From Streptomyces sp. ISL-94 (GTDB taxonomy: Bacteria > Actinomycetota > Actinomycetes > Streptomycetales > Streptomycetaceae): a DNA stretch of 64,000 bases. Both the position numbers and the translations under genes were made by a program. The notes below the pieces were generated by a model. It saw only the letters and a list, made by a program, of their open reading frames with translations. It had not been told where the DNA came from and made no database searches. Positions 22,746-31,069 of the stretch are shown here, piece after piece. Numbering within the stretch: position 1 is the first letter of the stretch; each line of letters opens with the position of its first letter. The stretch lies in assembly GCF_018614075.1 (NCBI RefSeq), contig NZ_JAGGOZ010000014.1, positions 40,357 through 104,356 of the forward strand. The letters are read 5' to 3'.

Positions 22746-24698
22746 GTGACGTTTGTCGTCTCCCAGGGGCAGCTTTCCGGCGTTGCCGTGGCCCCGTCCC
22801 TGGCCTTCCCTGCTTACGTACAGCTGGCCGCGGACGTCTATCAGGAGTACGGACACCTGTACCGGCGTCAGCCCCAGATTCGCACGGTGGTTTCCTTCCT
22901 GGCCAGGAACATTGCCCAGCTCGGGCTGCATTCCTACCGGCGGGTTTCCGACACGGACCGGGAGCGCCTCACGGATCACAGCCTGCCGCGGATTCTCGCC
23001 GCTCCGGGGGCGAAGCTCACCCGGTACCGGCTGATCGAGCGGCTGGTGTCGGACATCGGCATCTACGACAAGGCCTTCTGGGTCAAGGTCCGCATGGACT
23101 CCGGCGAACTGCTCGGGGTAATCCCCGTTCCGCCATCGCGGATGGAGATCAAAGGCGACAACTGGCTGGAGCCGGAGAAATTCGTCGTTCACGGCTCCAA
23201 GGGCGACCTCGAGCTGGATCCCGACCAGGTCGTGTACTTCCACGGCTACGACCCTGAAGACCTGCGGCACGGGTCCTCTCCTATTGAGTCGCTTCGTTCG
23301 CTGTTGGCCGAGGAGTTCGAGGCGACCCGCTCCCGCGAGCAGATGTGGCGCAATGGCGGGCGCATGTCGGGCGTCCTGAAACGGCCTGCCGATGCGCCTA
23401 AGTGGGACCCGACGACCAAGGCCCGCTTCGGCGAGTCCTGGAAGGCGTACACGGCCGGGGGAGGGAAGGCGGGCGGGACCCCGATCCTCGAAGACGGCAT
23501 GGAGTACGAGCAGATCGCCCTCGACCCGGCTAAGGCCCAGTACATCGAGGCTCGCAAACTCACCCGCGAGGAGGTTGCGGCGGCGTACCACATCCCGCTG
23601 CCGATGGTCGGGATCCTCGACAATGCGACCTTCTCCAACATCAAGGAACAGCATCAGCATCTCTACCAGGACACGCTCGGCCCCTGGCTGACGATGATCC
23701 AGGAAGAGATAGGGCTGCAGCTGATTCCGGACCTGCCCGCCTCCGACGACGTATACGTCGAGTTCAACCTGCAGGAAAAGCTCCGCGGCTCCTTCGAGGA
23801 GCAGGCGAGCCAGCTGCAGACCGCGGTCGGCGCCCCGTGGCTGCTGCGGAACGAGGCCAGGGCGAGGATGAACCTCCCGGCGATCGACGGCGGCGATCAA
23901 CTGATCACTCCGCTGAATGTTCTGGTGGGCGACATGGCCTCGCCGACCGACACGGCCCCGGAACCGGACACGCTCCCAAAAGCGCGTGGCCGCCTGGTGC
24001 TGATGAAGGCAGCGCCGGAGCGGCCCGACTTCGGGGACTTCGACGAGGAGCGTGACGCGTTCACGGCCTCGCTCGAGCGGTGGACGAAGCGCCAGTTCGC
24101 CGCTTTGGAATCCCGGGCCGGCGGTAAGGCGGGCGGCATGCCGGACCTGTTGGCCTGGTGGGACGAGGGGTCCGAGGATCGGCTGGCAGAGCTGGCCTCG
24201 CTGATATCTGAGCACGGCTACCGGATCGCCCAGCTAGCGGCCTGGGGGGTCCTGTCCGACTTCAACCCGGAGGCGGATGGCTGGGACCCCGAGGTGATGC
24301 TGCCCTGGCTGCTGGCCGCAGCGGAAACCCACGCCTCACAGCACGAGGACGCTGGCCGGGAGTCTGTGGCTGCGGTGGACGAGGAGGGTGACGGGTGGCA
24401 GGCCAACCTGCGGCATGCCGGCGAGGTGTGGGCCTCGGCGGCCACGGTGCGCGCCCTCACCGCGTCCACGGAAGCGCGCGGGTTCGGATCCCACGACGCG
24501 GCAGGCGCGTCCGGCCTCAAGAAGAAGGTCTGGCGCACCGGCGGCACAAACCCTCGCGCATCCCACCGCGCCCAGGACGGCGAGTCCGTCAGCCTCGACG
24601 ACGTCTTCTCCAACGGCCTTCGCTGGCCCGGCGACGGTGCGGGTGAGGCTAAGGAAACAGCGAACTGCAAATGCCGTCTCGACTACGCAACGGAGTGA
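22746..24698 (+). CDS. Portal protein fused to a MuF-type head domain
   Basis: 650 residues from GTG. Residues about 1-425 are an HK97-family portal (YRRQPQIRTVVSFLARNIAQ, VVYFHGYDPEDLRHGSSPIE, EVAAAYHIPLPMVGILDNAT, FSNIKEQHQHLYQDTLGPW). After a linker, residues about 460-650 are a MuF/SPP1 gp7-like domain ending KVWRTGGTNPRASHRAQDGE and CKCRLDYATE. Portal and MuF are separate genes in many phages; here they are one polypeptide. The portal forms the packaging ring and head-tail joint; MuF is a minor head protein. Confidence 0.92.
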   Translation: MTFVVSQGQLSGVAVAPSLAFPAYVQLAADVYQEYGHLYRRQPQIRTVVSFLARNIAQLGLHSYRRVSDTDRERLTDHSLPRILAAPGAKLTRYRLIERLVSDIGIYDKAFWVKVRMDSGELLGVIPVPPSRMEIKGDNWLEPEKFVVHGSKGDLELDPDQVVYFHGYDPEDLRHGSSPIESLRSLLAEEFEATRSREQMWRNGGRMSGVLKRPADAPKWDPTTKARFGESWKAYTAGGGKAGGTPILEDGMEYEQIALDPAKAQYIEARKLTREEVAAAYHIPLPMVGILDNATFSNIKEQHQHLYQDTLGPWLTMIQEEIGLQLIPDLPASDDVYVEFNLQEKLRGSFEEQASQLQTAVGAPWLLRNEARARMNLPAIDGGDQLITPLNVLVGDMASPTDTAPEPDTLPKARGRLVLMKAAPERPDFGDFDEERDAFTASLERWTKRQFAALESRAGGKAGGMPDLLAWWDEGSEDRLAELASLISEHGYRIAQLAAWGVLSDFNPEADGWDPEVMLPWLLAAAETHASQHEDAGRESVAAVDEEGDGWQANLRHAGEVWASAATVRALTASTEARGFGSHDAAGASGLKKKVWRTGGTNPRASHRAQDGESVSLDDVFSNGLRWPGDGAGEAKETANCKCRLDYATE

Positions 24699-24700
24699 CG

Positions 24701-25540
24701 ATGCGGATCAAGAGCTGCCCCGTGCGCATCAAGGCGGCGGGCGAAAACGAAGGGACCGAGGAGGGGGTGTTCGAGGCGATCGTTGCCGCGTACAACCTCG
24801 ACTCGGTCGGAGACAAGATCACGCCGGGTGCGTTCGCCGAGACCCTCGCCGCCTGGAAGTCGACTGGTGATCCGATCCCGGTCCTCTGGTCGCACATGTC
24901 GCACGATCCCGAATACCACATCGGGGAGGTGCTAGAGGCGGAGGAGCGCCCGGAGGGGCTGTGGGTGAAGGCCCGTATCGACCTCGACGAGGGCTCCAAG
25001 GCGGCCCGCGTGTACAAGCTGCTGAAAGGTCGCCGCGTAACCCAGTTCTCCTTCGCCTATGACGTCGAGGAGGGCGCGTGGGTCGACCAGAAGGACGGCG
25101 AGGGCTACTACGAGCTGCGCAAGCTCAAGCTCTACGAGGTCGGCCCCACGCTGATCGGAGCGAACCAGGCCACCGAGCTGCTGGACGTGAAGTCCGCCGA
25201 CGGCGCCACGATGCGCATCGCCGTCGAAGGCGCCTCTGCGGCGCAAACCGAAGAGCTTCGCCAGGCCCTGACGGGGGCGATGGCGGCGAAGGCTGGGCGC
25301 ACGCTCAGCCAGAAGAACGAGGAGCGCGTGAAGGACATCGCCCGCCTCGCCAAAGAGTTGCTGGACTCCCTGTCTTCCAGCACAGATGACGACGAGAAGG
25401 CCACGCCGACTCCGCCCGAGCAGTCCTCGCCGCAGAAGCCTGCGGCCAAGGAGACTCCGGCCGGTCCGAGCCCCGCCTCGCTCCGTCAGCTCGCCGACCT
25501 CGAAGCCCTTGAGGCCGAGGTCTCCACGCTCACGGGATGA
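24701..25540 (+). CDS. HK97-family prohead protease
   Basis: 279 residues. The protease fold spans about 1-165: DSVGDKITPGAFAETL, the catalytic His in VLWSHMSHDP (His65) and Ser in TQFSFAYDV (Ser117), then LYEVGPTLIGANQATELL. The C-terminal 110 residues are charged, with a helical and disordered tail that could act as part of the scaffold. It removes the scaffold/delta domain of the capsid protein during maturation. Confidence 0.92.
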   Translation: MRIKSCPVRIKAAGENEGTEEGVFEAIVAAYNLDSVGDKITPGAFAETLAAWKSTGDPIPVLWSHMSHDPEYHIGEVLEAEERPEGLWVKARIDLDEGSKAARVYKLLKGRRVTQFSFAYDVEEGAWVDQKDGEGYYELRKLKLYEVGPTLIGANQATELLDVKSADGATMRIAVEGASAAQTEELRQALTGAMAAKAGRTLSQKNEERVKDIARLAKELLDSLSSSTDDDEKATPTPPEQSSPQKPAAKETPAGPSPASLRQLADLEALEAEVSTLTG

Positions 25541-25548
25541 GGAACCCC

Positions 25549-26871
25549 ATGCCTGTTAAGACTGACGAGCTCACTGAGGAGCTCAAGCACCACCTGGTGG
25601 CCGCTCGCGAGATCGCGGCCAAGGCCGAGGCTGACAATGACCGCGACTTCACCGACGCCGAGCGCGCTCAGGTTGCCGAGCACATGGCCAAGGCCAAGGA
25701 AGCCAAGGAGGGCCTGGAGAAGGCCAAGGCGACCAACACCATGCGACAGGCCCTCGCCGATCTCGGCGACGGCGTCGAGCTCAACGAGAAGTCCGGCGAG
25801 CGCCGTACCCCGTCCGGTCTGGTGGTGCCGACAACCGGTAAGTCTCTTGGTGAACACTTCACCGAGTCCGCGGAGTACGCCGGCCTCATGTCCCAGGCTC
25901 CGCGCGGCGGCTTCGGCGCGAAGAGCCGGGTGCAGTCCCTGCCGGTCGGCTACAAGTCTCTCGTGACGGGCACCTCCGACACGTCCGCTGGCGCCTGGGT
26001 GACCAATGACTACTTGGGACAGCGGGTAGGCCTGGACCTGTTCCAGCGCCCCCTGCGCCTGCGGGACGTCGTCACCAACGGCACCACCACCAGCGACACG
26101 GTCGAGTATGTCCGCATCACTTCGACCACGAACAACGCCGCCCCGGTGGCCGAGGCAACCAGCTCGGCCGCCCCGACCGCCCCGGCTTCCGTGCCCGGCG
26201 CCCTGGTGAACAACGCGGGCGGCGGCTACAAGCCCGAGAGCGCCCTGGCGGCGGCGAAGGTCACCACGCCGGTACGTACAATCGCCCACTGGATTCCGAT
26301 CACGAAGCGGGCTCTGTCGGACGCCTCTCAGATCCGCACCCTCATCGACTCCTTCCTGCGCTACGGCCTCGAGGAGGAGCTGGAGGACCAGATGATCGCC
26401 GGGGATGGCACCGGCGAGAACTTCGACGGGCTCGGCAACGTCTCGGGCGTCCAGGCCCAGGCCTGGGACACCAACGCCCTGACGACCCTGCGCAAGGCGA
26501 AGACGAAGGTCCGAACGGTCGGCCGCAGCGTCGCCAACGCGTACCTCCTGAACCCCGCCGACCTCGAGACGGTCGACCTCCTGCAGGACAACGAGGGACG
26601 CTTCTACTTCGGCGGCCCGGCTGGCGTCGGCTCAGCCTCCGTGCTGTGGGGCCTGCCGGTCATCGAAACCGAGGCTGTGCCCGCAGGCACCGGCTACGTC
26701 GGGGACTTCCGCAAGGCGATCCTCTGGGACCGCGAGCAGGCTTCCATCACGGTCACCGACTCCCACGCGGACTTCTTCATCCGCAACCTCGTGGCCATCC
26801 TCGCGGAGATGCGTGCGGCCTTCGGGATCCTGCAGCCGTCCGCCTTCGTCGAGGTCGACCTGACCGCCTGA
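25549..26871 (+). CDS. Major capsid protein, HK97 fold
   Basis: 440 residues. ATG 25549 fits GATGAGGA at 25535-25542; ATG 25537 is an alternative. Residues 1-105 are a charged coiled coil, the delta/scaffold domain (HLVAAREIAAKAEADNDRDF), followed by the HK97 fold: SLGEHFTESAEY, GAWVTNDYLGQRVGLDLFQR, IAHWIPITKRALSDASQIRT, LEDQMIAGDGTGENFDGL and FGILQPSAFVEVDLTA. Its place directly after the protease supports the call. Confidence 0.95.
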   Translation: MPVKTDELTEELKHHLVAAREIAAKAEADNDRDFTDAERAQVAEHMAKAKEAKEGLEKAKATNTMRQALADLGDGVELNEKSGERRTPSGLVVPTTGKSLGEHFTESAEYAGLMSQAPRGGFGAKSRVQSLPVGYKSLVTGTSDTSAGAWVTNDYLGQRVGLDLFQRPLRLRDVVTNGTTTSDTVEYVRITSTTNNAAPVAEATSSAAPTAPASVPGALVNNAGGGYKPESALAAAKVTTPVRTIAHWIPITKRALSDASQIRTLIDSFLRYGLEEELEDQMIAGDGTGENFDGLGNVSGVQAQAWDTNALTTLRKAKTKVRTVGRSVANAYLLNPADLETVDLLQDNEGRFYFGGPAGVGSASVLWGLPVIETEAVPAGTGYVGDFRKAILWDREQASITVTDSHADFFIRNLVAILAEMRAAFGILQPSAFVEVDLTA

Positions 26872-26881
26872 GGAGGCTGAC

Positions 26882-27094
26882 ATGGCATACCTGAATGCTG
26901 GCGCCGGAGCGGCGCGCGAGGGTAAGCGGACCACCGCCGTCACGGACGCCGCAGCGGCCACCTCCGTGGTTGCCGCTGGCGCCAACCCGACAAAGGCTGA
27001 GTACGACGCCCTGCGAGCCGACTACCTCGCGCTCCGCACCAAGGTCAACGCGCTGCTAGCGGCCATGCGGACGTCCGGCCAGCTCGCACCGTGA
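26882..27094 (+). CDS. Small head-associated protein
   Basis: 70 residues; ATG after GAGGAGG at 26870-26876. It is alanine-rich at first, then NPTKAEYDALRADYLALRTK, a coiled-coil end typical of short head-fibre or decoration-like proteins just after the capsid gene. Role inferred from position. Confidence 0.65.
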   Translation: MAYLNAGAGAAREGKRTTAVTDAAAATSVVAAGANPTKAEYDALRADYLALRTKVNALLAAMRTSGQLAP

Positions 27095-27447
27095 CGCTGA
27101 TCAACTCACGAATGGTTCGAGGGCGGTGCCCGTGCGGCGCACGACACGCGGCGTGCGGACCGCCCTCAGCCAGCGTTCCTGTCGACGAGAATCTGGAGGT
27201 GGCCGTCGTGGGCGGACCGCTGCGCAAGTACAACGTCACCCTGCCTGGCGGCAGGAAGACCGTCATGAAGCTCAACGAGGCCGACGCCCAGCACTACGAC
27301 GGCACCCCCGTGGACGGAGAGCCCGAGCCGGAGGCCACCGCGGCACCGGCCGAGGAGAAGGCGGACGAGGGGGCGCCGGACAAGTCCCGCACTCCCGCCA
27401 ACAAGTCGAGGACGGCCCGCGGCAAGGCCGCCCCCGGTGACGGCTGA
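27091..27447 (+). CDS. Hypothetical head protein
   Basis: 118 residues from GTG in a GTGA overlap. A CPCGARHAACGP cluster lies near the start, KYNVTLPGGRKTVMKLNEAD in the centre, and a long acidic, alanine/lysine tail ends in KSRTARGK. The central beta stretch resembles short capsid-associated proteins. It overlaps the next gene by 11 bases. Confidence 0.6.
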   Translation: MTLINSRMVRGRCPCGARHAACGPPSASVPVDENLEVAVVGGPLRKYNVTLPGGRKTVMKLNEADAQHYDGTPVDGEPEPEATAAPAEEKADEGAPDKSRTPANKSRTARGKAAPGDG

Positions 27448-27988
27448 CCTCCTCGCCAACCCCGAAGAGCTCGCCGCGTGGCTCCCGGTCGGCGCGGGTG
27501 ACCCGAAGCTCCTCGCAGCACTCAACGCGGCCTCCCGGCGCTTCCGGGGCGCGGTCAGGCACCCGGTCTCCCTGATAGAAGGGGAAACCGTCACCCTCGA
27601 CGGCAACGGCACCGCCTCGCTGCTACTGCCGGCGGCGCCCGTCACCGGAGTGACCGAACTCGAGGTCGATGGGGTGGCGCTCGTCGATGGTACGGACTAC
27701 TCGTGGTCCGCCGACGGCTATCTGCGCCGCCTTGGATCCCTGGTCTGGCCGGACAGCCCGCGCTGCATCACGCTCACCTACAGCCACGGCTACGCGCTGA
27801 TCCCGGAGGACATCCAAGAGGTGGTCATCGACCAGGCGCGGGCGCTGTACGCGATTCTGCCCGGCGTACAACAGCAGACCGTAGGCGCCCAGTCGGTGAC
27901 CTTCGGGGTGCAGGCGGCGACGGGCGTGACAGCACAGTGGTCCGCCGCGGTCGAGCGCTACCAGCTCAACCGAGGTGACCGAGCATGA
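27437..27988 (+). CDS. Head-tail connector (gp6-like adaptor)
   Basis: 183 residues from GTG. LANPEELAAWLPVGAGDPKL, then LLAALNAASRRFRGAVRHPV, a beta middle with VTGVTELEVDGVALVDGTDY, and TYSHGYALIPEDIQEVVID. This is the layout of HK97 gp6/gp15-type adaptors that ring the portal. Confidence 0.82.
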   Translation: MTADLLANPEELAAWLPVGAGDPKLLAALNAASRRFRGAVRHPVSLIEGETVTLDGNGTASLLLPAAPVTGVTELEVDGVALVDGTDYSWSADGYLRRLGSLVWPDSPRCITLTYSHGYALIPEDIQEVVIDQARALYAILPGVQQQTVGAQSVTFGVQAATGVTAQWSAAVERYQLNRGDRA

Positions 27989-28332
27989 TGTTCAACCAGT
28001 CGGCGGTCCGGATTCGGGCCGGCACCCGCCCGGACCGCGGCGGCAACAGCATCCCGGACTGGTCATCGGGAGCCGCCAGCAGCCTGACAGTGACCGGCCT
28101 GAACATCCAGCCGGCCAGCCAAACCGAGTCCGTCGATGAGCAGCGGACAGCCGCCGTGACCGGGTACAAGGTCCAGTCCGCCCCAGGCACCGCACCCGAC
28201 ATCAGGGCAGCGGACCGCATCCAGTGGGGCGGACTGCTGTACGAGGTCGACGGCGAGGTCGGCGTGTGGCCACAACTGTTCTCCGACACCCCCCATCACA
28301 TCGATTTCCTCATGGTCCGCGCCACCGGATAG
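27985..28332 (+). CDS. Head closure / stopper protein
   Basis: 115 residues; tandem ATGATG start overlapping the previous stop. A beta-barrel pattern with VTGLNIQPASQTESVDEQRT and VQSAPGTAPDIRAADRIQW, as in SPP1 gp16-like head closure proteins. Position between adaptor and gp10-like protein supports it. Confidence 0.75.
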   Translation: MMFNQSAVRIRAGTRPDRGGNSIPDWSSGAASSLTVTGLNIQPASQTESVDEQRTAAVTGYKVQSAPGTAPDIRAADRIQWGGLLYEVDGEVGVWPQLFSDTPHHIDFLMVRATG

Positions 28333-28341
28333 GAGACCGCC

Positions 28342-28623
28342 GTGCTCATCGACTGGCGACTCGACGCAGCTGGTGTACGGGAAGTACTGCGCGGTCCGGA
28401 GGTCCGGGATCTCGTCGATGGCCTCGCTCAGCAGGTCGCCGACAACGTGAAGGTGCTCGTCCCGAGCGGCACCCCGATCGAGGTCCGCAAGTACACCACG
28501 GACCGAGGGGCAGCCACCGTCGTGGTCGCTCACGTGCAGGCGATGGCCTGGCAGGCGAGGGACGGCGTTCTCACGAGGGCGGCCGGGTTCGTCGGTCTTG
28601 AAGTCAAGGCTTGGCAGCGATGA
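28342..28623 (+). CDS. HK97 gp10-like head-tail joining protein
   Basis: 93 residues from GTG with TAGGAG at 28330-28335. VLRGPEVRDLVDGLAQQVAD, VKVLVPSGTPIEV, then VVVAHVQAMAWQAR fits the short gp10-like minor capsid/joining family. Overlaps the tail terminator start by ATGA. Confidence 0.7.
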   Translation: MLIDWRLDAAGVREVLRGPEVRDLVDGLAQQVADNVKVLVPSGTPIEVRKYTTDRGAATVVVAHVQAMAWQARDGVLTRAAGFVGLEVKAWQR

Positions 28624-29045
28624 AGCCGCTGACCACGTTCGGCGACGTTCAGGCGGCCGGGGCCGGAGTCCTACGCACCGCCTTGGTTTCCCGGCCAGAG
28701 GCCTATGTGGCCGGGGTCGAAGTCGGCACAAGAGTGCCTGGTGACCGTGCCCCCGAGACGCCGCGGCTGCCCTATGTCGTTGTCCGAAAGGATTCCGACT
28801 TGCCGCATTCGTCCATGGCGAATGCCAGGTGCACGCTGCGCGTCACCGTGTGGCACGAGGACGCAGATCAGGCACACGACCTCGCCATGCTCTGCCAAGG
28901 CCTGTTGCTCGTCCATTCAGGACCGGTCATCCGGGGCGCCCGTCCCGCTACCGGTCCTCTTGCAGCCACAGATCCGGAGAGCGGCGTCGACTTGGCGACG
29001 TTCACCGTCCTGGCCAACGTCAAGCCCATCCCACTGACCGCCTGA
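28620..29045 (+). CDS. Tail terminator protein
   Basis: 141 residues. PRLPYVVVRKDSDLPHSSMA and TLRVTVWHEDADQAHDLAML are the core strand-helix pattern of gpU/gp17-type tail completion proteins, which cap the tail tube. The order adaptor, closure, gp10-like, terminator, tube is canonical. Confidence 0.78.
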   Translation: MKPLTTFGDVQAAGAGVLRTALVSRPEAYVAGVEVGTRVPGDRAPETPRLPYVVVRKDSDLPHSSMANARCTLRVTVWHEDADQAHDLAMLCQGLLLVHSGPVIRGARPATGPLAATDPESGVDLATFTVLANVKPIPLTA

Positions 29046-29093
29046 CCATCCGCCCACCTGCGGCGACAACCCTTACCGATAGAGGAGGACGCC

Positions 29094-29861
29094 GTGGCCG
29101 GCGACCCGCTGAAGGCAAATTTGTGGACGGACGCGGACGTCTACATCTCAACGAACCTCGCCGCGACCCTGCCCGCCAACGCATCCACTCCATTCGGGGT
29201 GGACTGGGATCTCGTCGGTCTCCTCGATGGAGACGACGGCTTCCCGGAGAGCCGCGACGAGGACACGGACGACAAGTTCGCGTGGGGCGGAATTCTCGTC
29301 AAGACCAGCCGAAACCACTTCAAGATGACCAAGTCCTTCACGGCGCTTGAGGACAACGACACGACCTTCTCGCTGCTGTGGCCGGGCTCGTCTGCGACGC
29401 AGATCGTGGTGCCGCGACCGGCGAAGGTTCTGGTTGCTTTCGAGACCCGCGAGGGCACCAAGGTCCGCCGGCTGATCACCGCGAACTATGCGGAGGTCAG
29501 CCTCGACGGCGACCACGGCGAGAACGAAACCGACCTCGAGAGCATGACGTTCGTCGCCACGATCTATCCCACGGGCGGCGGCGTTCTTTTCGACCGGCAG
29601 AACACCCCGACCCTGACCGCCCTGGACGTCACGCCCGCCACCAAGACGCTGGCCGTCGGCGCCATCGGCGCGCTGGTCGCCACAGCCACCTACAGCGACC
29701 TCTCCACCGCGGTGGTCACGGCGTCCGCGTCGTGGACGTCGAGCAACCTGACCAAGGCGACCGTGGAGAGCGGCTACGTCACCGCCGTGGCCACCGGCTC
29801 CGCCACCGTCACGGCCACCTACGGAGGGTTCTCCGACACCTGCGCCGTGACGGTCAGCTGA
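29094..29861 (+). CDS. Major tail (tube) protein with C-terminal Big_2 domain
   Basis: 255 residues from GTG after AGAGGAGG at 29080-29087. Residues 1-170 form the tube protein (LWTDADVYISTNLAATLP, FGVDWDLVGLLDGDDGFP, ITANYAEVSLDGDHGEN). Residues about 175-255 are a bacterial Ig-like Big_2 domain (ALDVTPATKTLAVGAIGALV, ATVESGYVTAVATGSATVTA). Such Ig domains decorate the tail surface and may aid weak host binding. Confidence 0.88.
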   Translation: MAGDPLKANLWTDADVYISTNLAATLPANASTPFGVDWDLVGLLDGDDGFPESRDEDTDDKFAWGGILVKTSRNHFKMTKSFTALEDNDTTFSLLWPGSSATQIVVPRPAKVLVAFETREGTKVRRLITANYAEVSLDGDHGENETDLESMTFVATIYPTGGGVLFDRQNTPTLTALDVTPATKTLAVGAIGALVATATYSDLSTAVVTASASWTSSNLTKATVESGYVTAVATGSATVTATYGGFSDTCAVTVS

Positions 29862-29931
29862 TCGCCGGGGCGCGGTCCTTCGTCGCGTTTCGGCCGCGCC
29901 CCGGTGCACCACCCGAACCGCGAGGAGTGCC

Positions 29932-30285
29932 ATGCCCGTCAGCTACACCGAGCAAGAGATCCGAGATCAGGCCCTCTATCTCGGGCTCATCGGCGACCGC
30001 CAGGGTGACGTTCCCAGGAACCTGCGCAGCAAGGTCATCGCCACCCTCGTGGAAGGGAACTGCCCGAGCGCGGTCCCCTCGCCAGGGGAGCCGCAGCTGG
30101 CCCAGGCAATCGTCATCCAGCCTGGCGGCACGGTCCTCGTCGATGGCGAGCCCTTCCCTTGGCTCATCACCAGGCAGCCCATGGAAATCAACCTCGACCC
30201 CGACGGCACCAGCACTGTGCGGCTGACTCTCATGGCCGCGAGCGTGCAGATCGTCCACCCCGAACCGCGACCCGAAAGCGAGTAG
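29932..30285 (+). CDS. Hypothetical tail protein
   Basis: 117 residues; ATG after GAGGAG at 29921-29926. An N-terminal helix (YTEQEIRDQALYLGLIGD) and a beta C-terminus (AIVIQPGGTVLVDGEPFPWL, VRLTLMAASVQIVHPEP). It occupies the slot between tube protein and chaperones, where actinophages often have a small conserved tail protein of unknown function. Confidence 0.65.
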   Translation: MPVSYTEQEIRDQALYLGLIGDRQGDVPRNLRSKVIATLVEGNCPSAVPSPGEPQLAQAIVIQPGGTVLVDGEPFPWLITRQPMEINLDPDGTSTVRLTLMAASVQIVHPEPRPESE

Positions 30286-30289
30286 CGTC

Positions 30290-30634
30290 ATGACCACCCG
30301 AACCGCGACCAGCAAGCCGTCCGACAGCAACCCTTTCGACTTCAACCTGGACACCGTCGAGGCGGAAGTAGACCTCATCCCCTTCCGCGTCCACCACGGC
30401 GGCAAGAGGTTCGAGTTCGCCCACCTTCAGGGGTTGGACGTCTGGGACCTCGTCGGCGCCGCCGAAGCGGGAGACATGGGCGCCACCCTCGGCCTGTTCC
30501 GCGTGGCCCTGGGCGACTCCTTCGACGACTTCCGGAAGGTCAAGCTCGCGCAGTACAAGATGCAGGCCCTCTTCGCCGCCTACCAGAAGCACTGCGGGCT
30601 GGAGCCGGGGGAATCCGAGGCCTCCGGGCGCTGA
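30290..30634 (+). CDS. Tail assembly chaperone, G-type
   Basis: 114 residues. FRVHHGGKRFEFAHLQGLDV, then GLFRVALGDSFDDFRKVKLA, matches the alpha-helical gpG-like chaperone upstream of the tape measure. Near its end GCCGGGGGAATCC (from 30604) is a likely slip site giving the longer G-T product described in the next entry. It binds tape measure protein during tail assembly. Confidence 0.85.
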   Translation: MTTRTATSKPSDSNPFDFNLDTVEAEVDLIPFRVHHGGKRFEFAHLQGLDVWDLVGAAEAGDMGATLGLFRVALGDSFDDFRKVKLAQYKMQALFAAYQKHCGLEPGESEASGR

Positions 30635-31050
30635 TCCGGAGGCACGGCAAGGCCCTCGAGGCAGACCTCGCAGCTACCTATCCGGGTGTTCGCCTTCGTC
30701 ATCTCCACACTGGAGAGATGACGTGGCGGGAGCTGAGCAGTTACGTACAGGGGCTGCCCCCGCACGCGCGCGTCCGCACCGCTCTGCGCGAGGGTCGAGA
30801 AGAGCCCACTGGCGAGCAGGTACTCCTCGCCGACGTCTTCGACATGCTCCAGCACGTGAACTGGACGCTGCAGGCGGTGAACGTCAGCGACAAGTCGAAG
30901 ACGCCTAAGCCTCCGAAGCCCTACCCGCGGTGGTGGCTTGCTTCGACCTCCTCGAAGGCGCCGGACGCACAGCGGCTGGAGCGCCTCGAACGTGCCCGCG
31001 AGAGGGCACGGGACCGCAAGCGGCAGATCCAAGAGGGCGCCATCGCCTGA
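30610..31050 (+). CDS. T-part of the chaperone, made by -1 frameshift (G-T fusion)
   Basis: This frame has no good start of its own at the 5' side, yet it is open across the G stop and reads on as GIRGLRALIRRHGKALEADL, TYPGVRLRHLHTGEMTWREL and YVQGLPP, typical gpT-like sequence. Slippage on GGGGG (30607-30611) would join it after residue 107 of G to give a product of about 253 residues. An ATG at 30718 could start a shorter form. Programmed -1 shifting here is conserved in lambda-like and HK97-like phages. Confidence 0.82.
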   Translation, partial: GIRGLRALIRRHGKALEADLAATYPGVRLRHLHTGEMTWRELSSYVQGLPPHARVRTALREGREEPTGEQVLLADVFDMLQHVNWTLQAVNVSDKSKTPKPPKPYPRWWLASTSSKAPDAQRLERLERARERARDRKRQIQEGAIA

Positions 31051-31069
31051 CCCATGCAAAGGGGGACCG

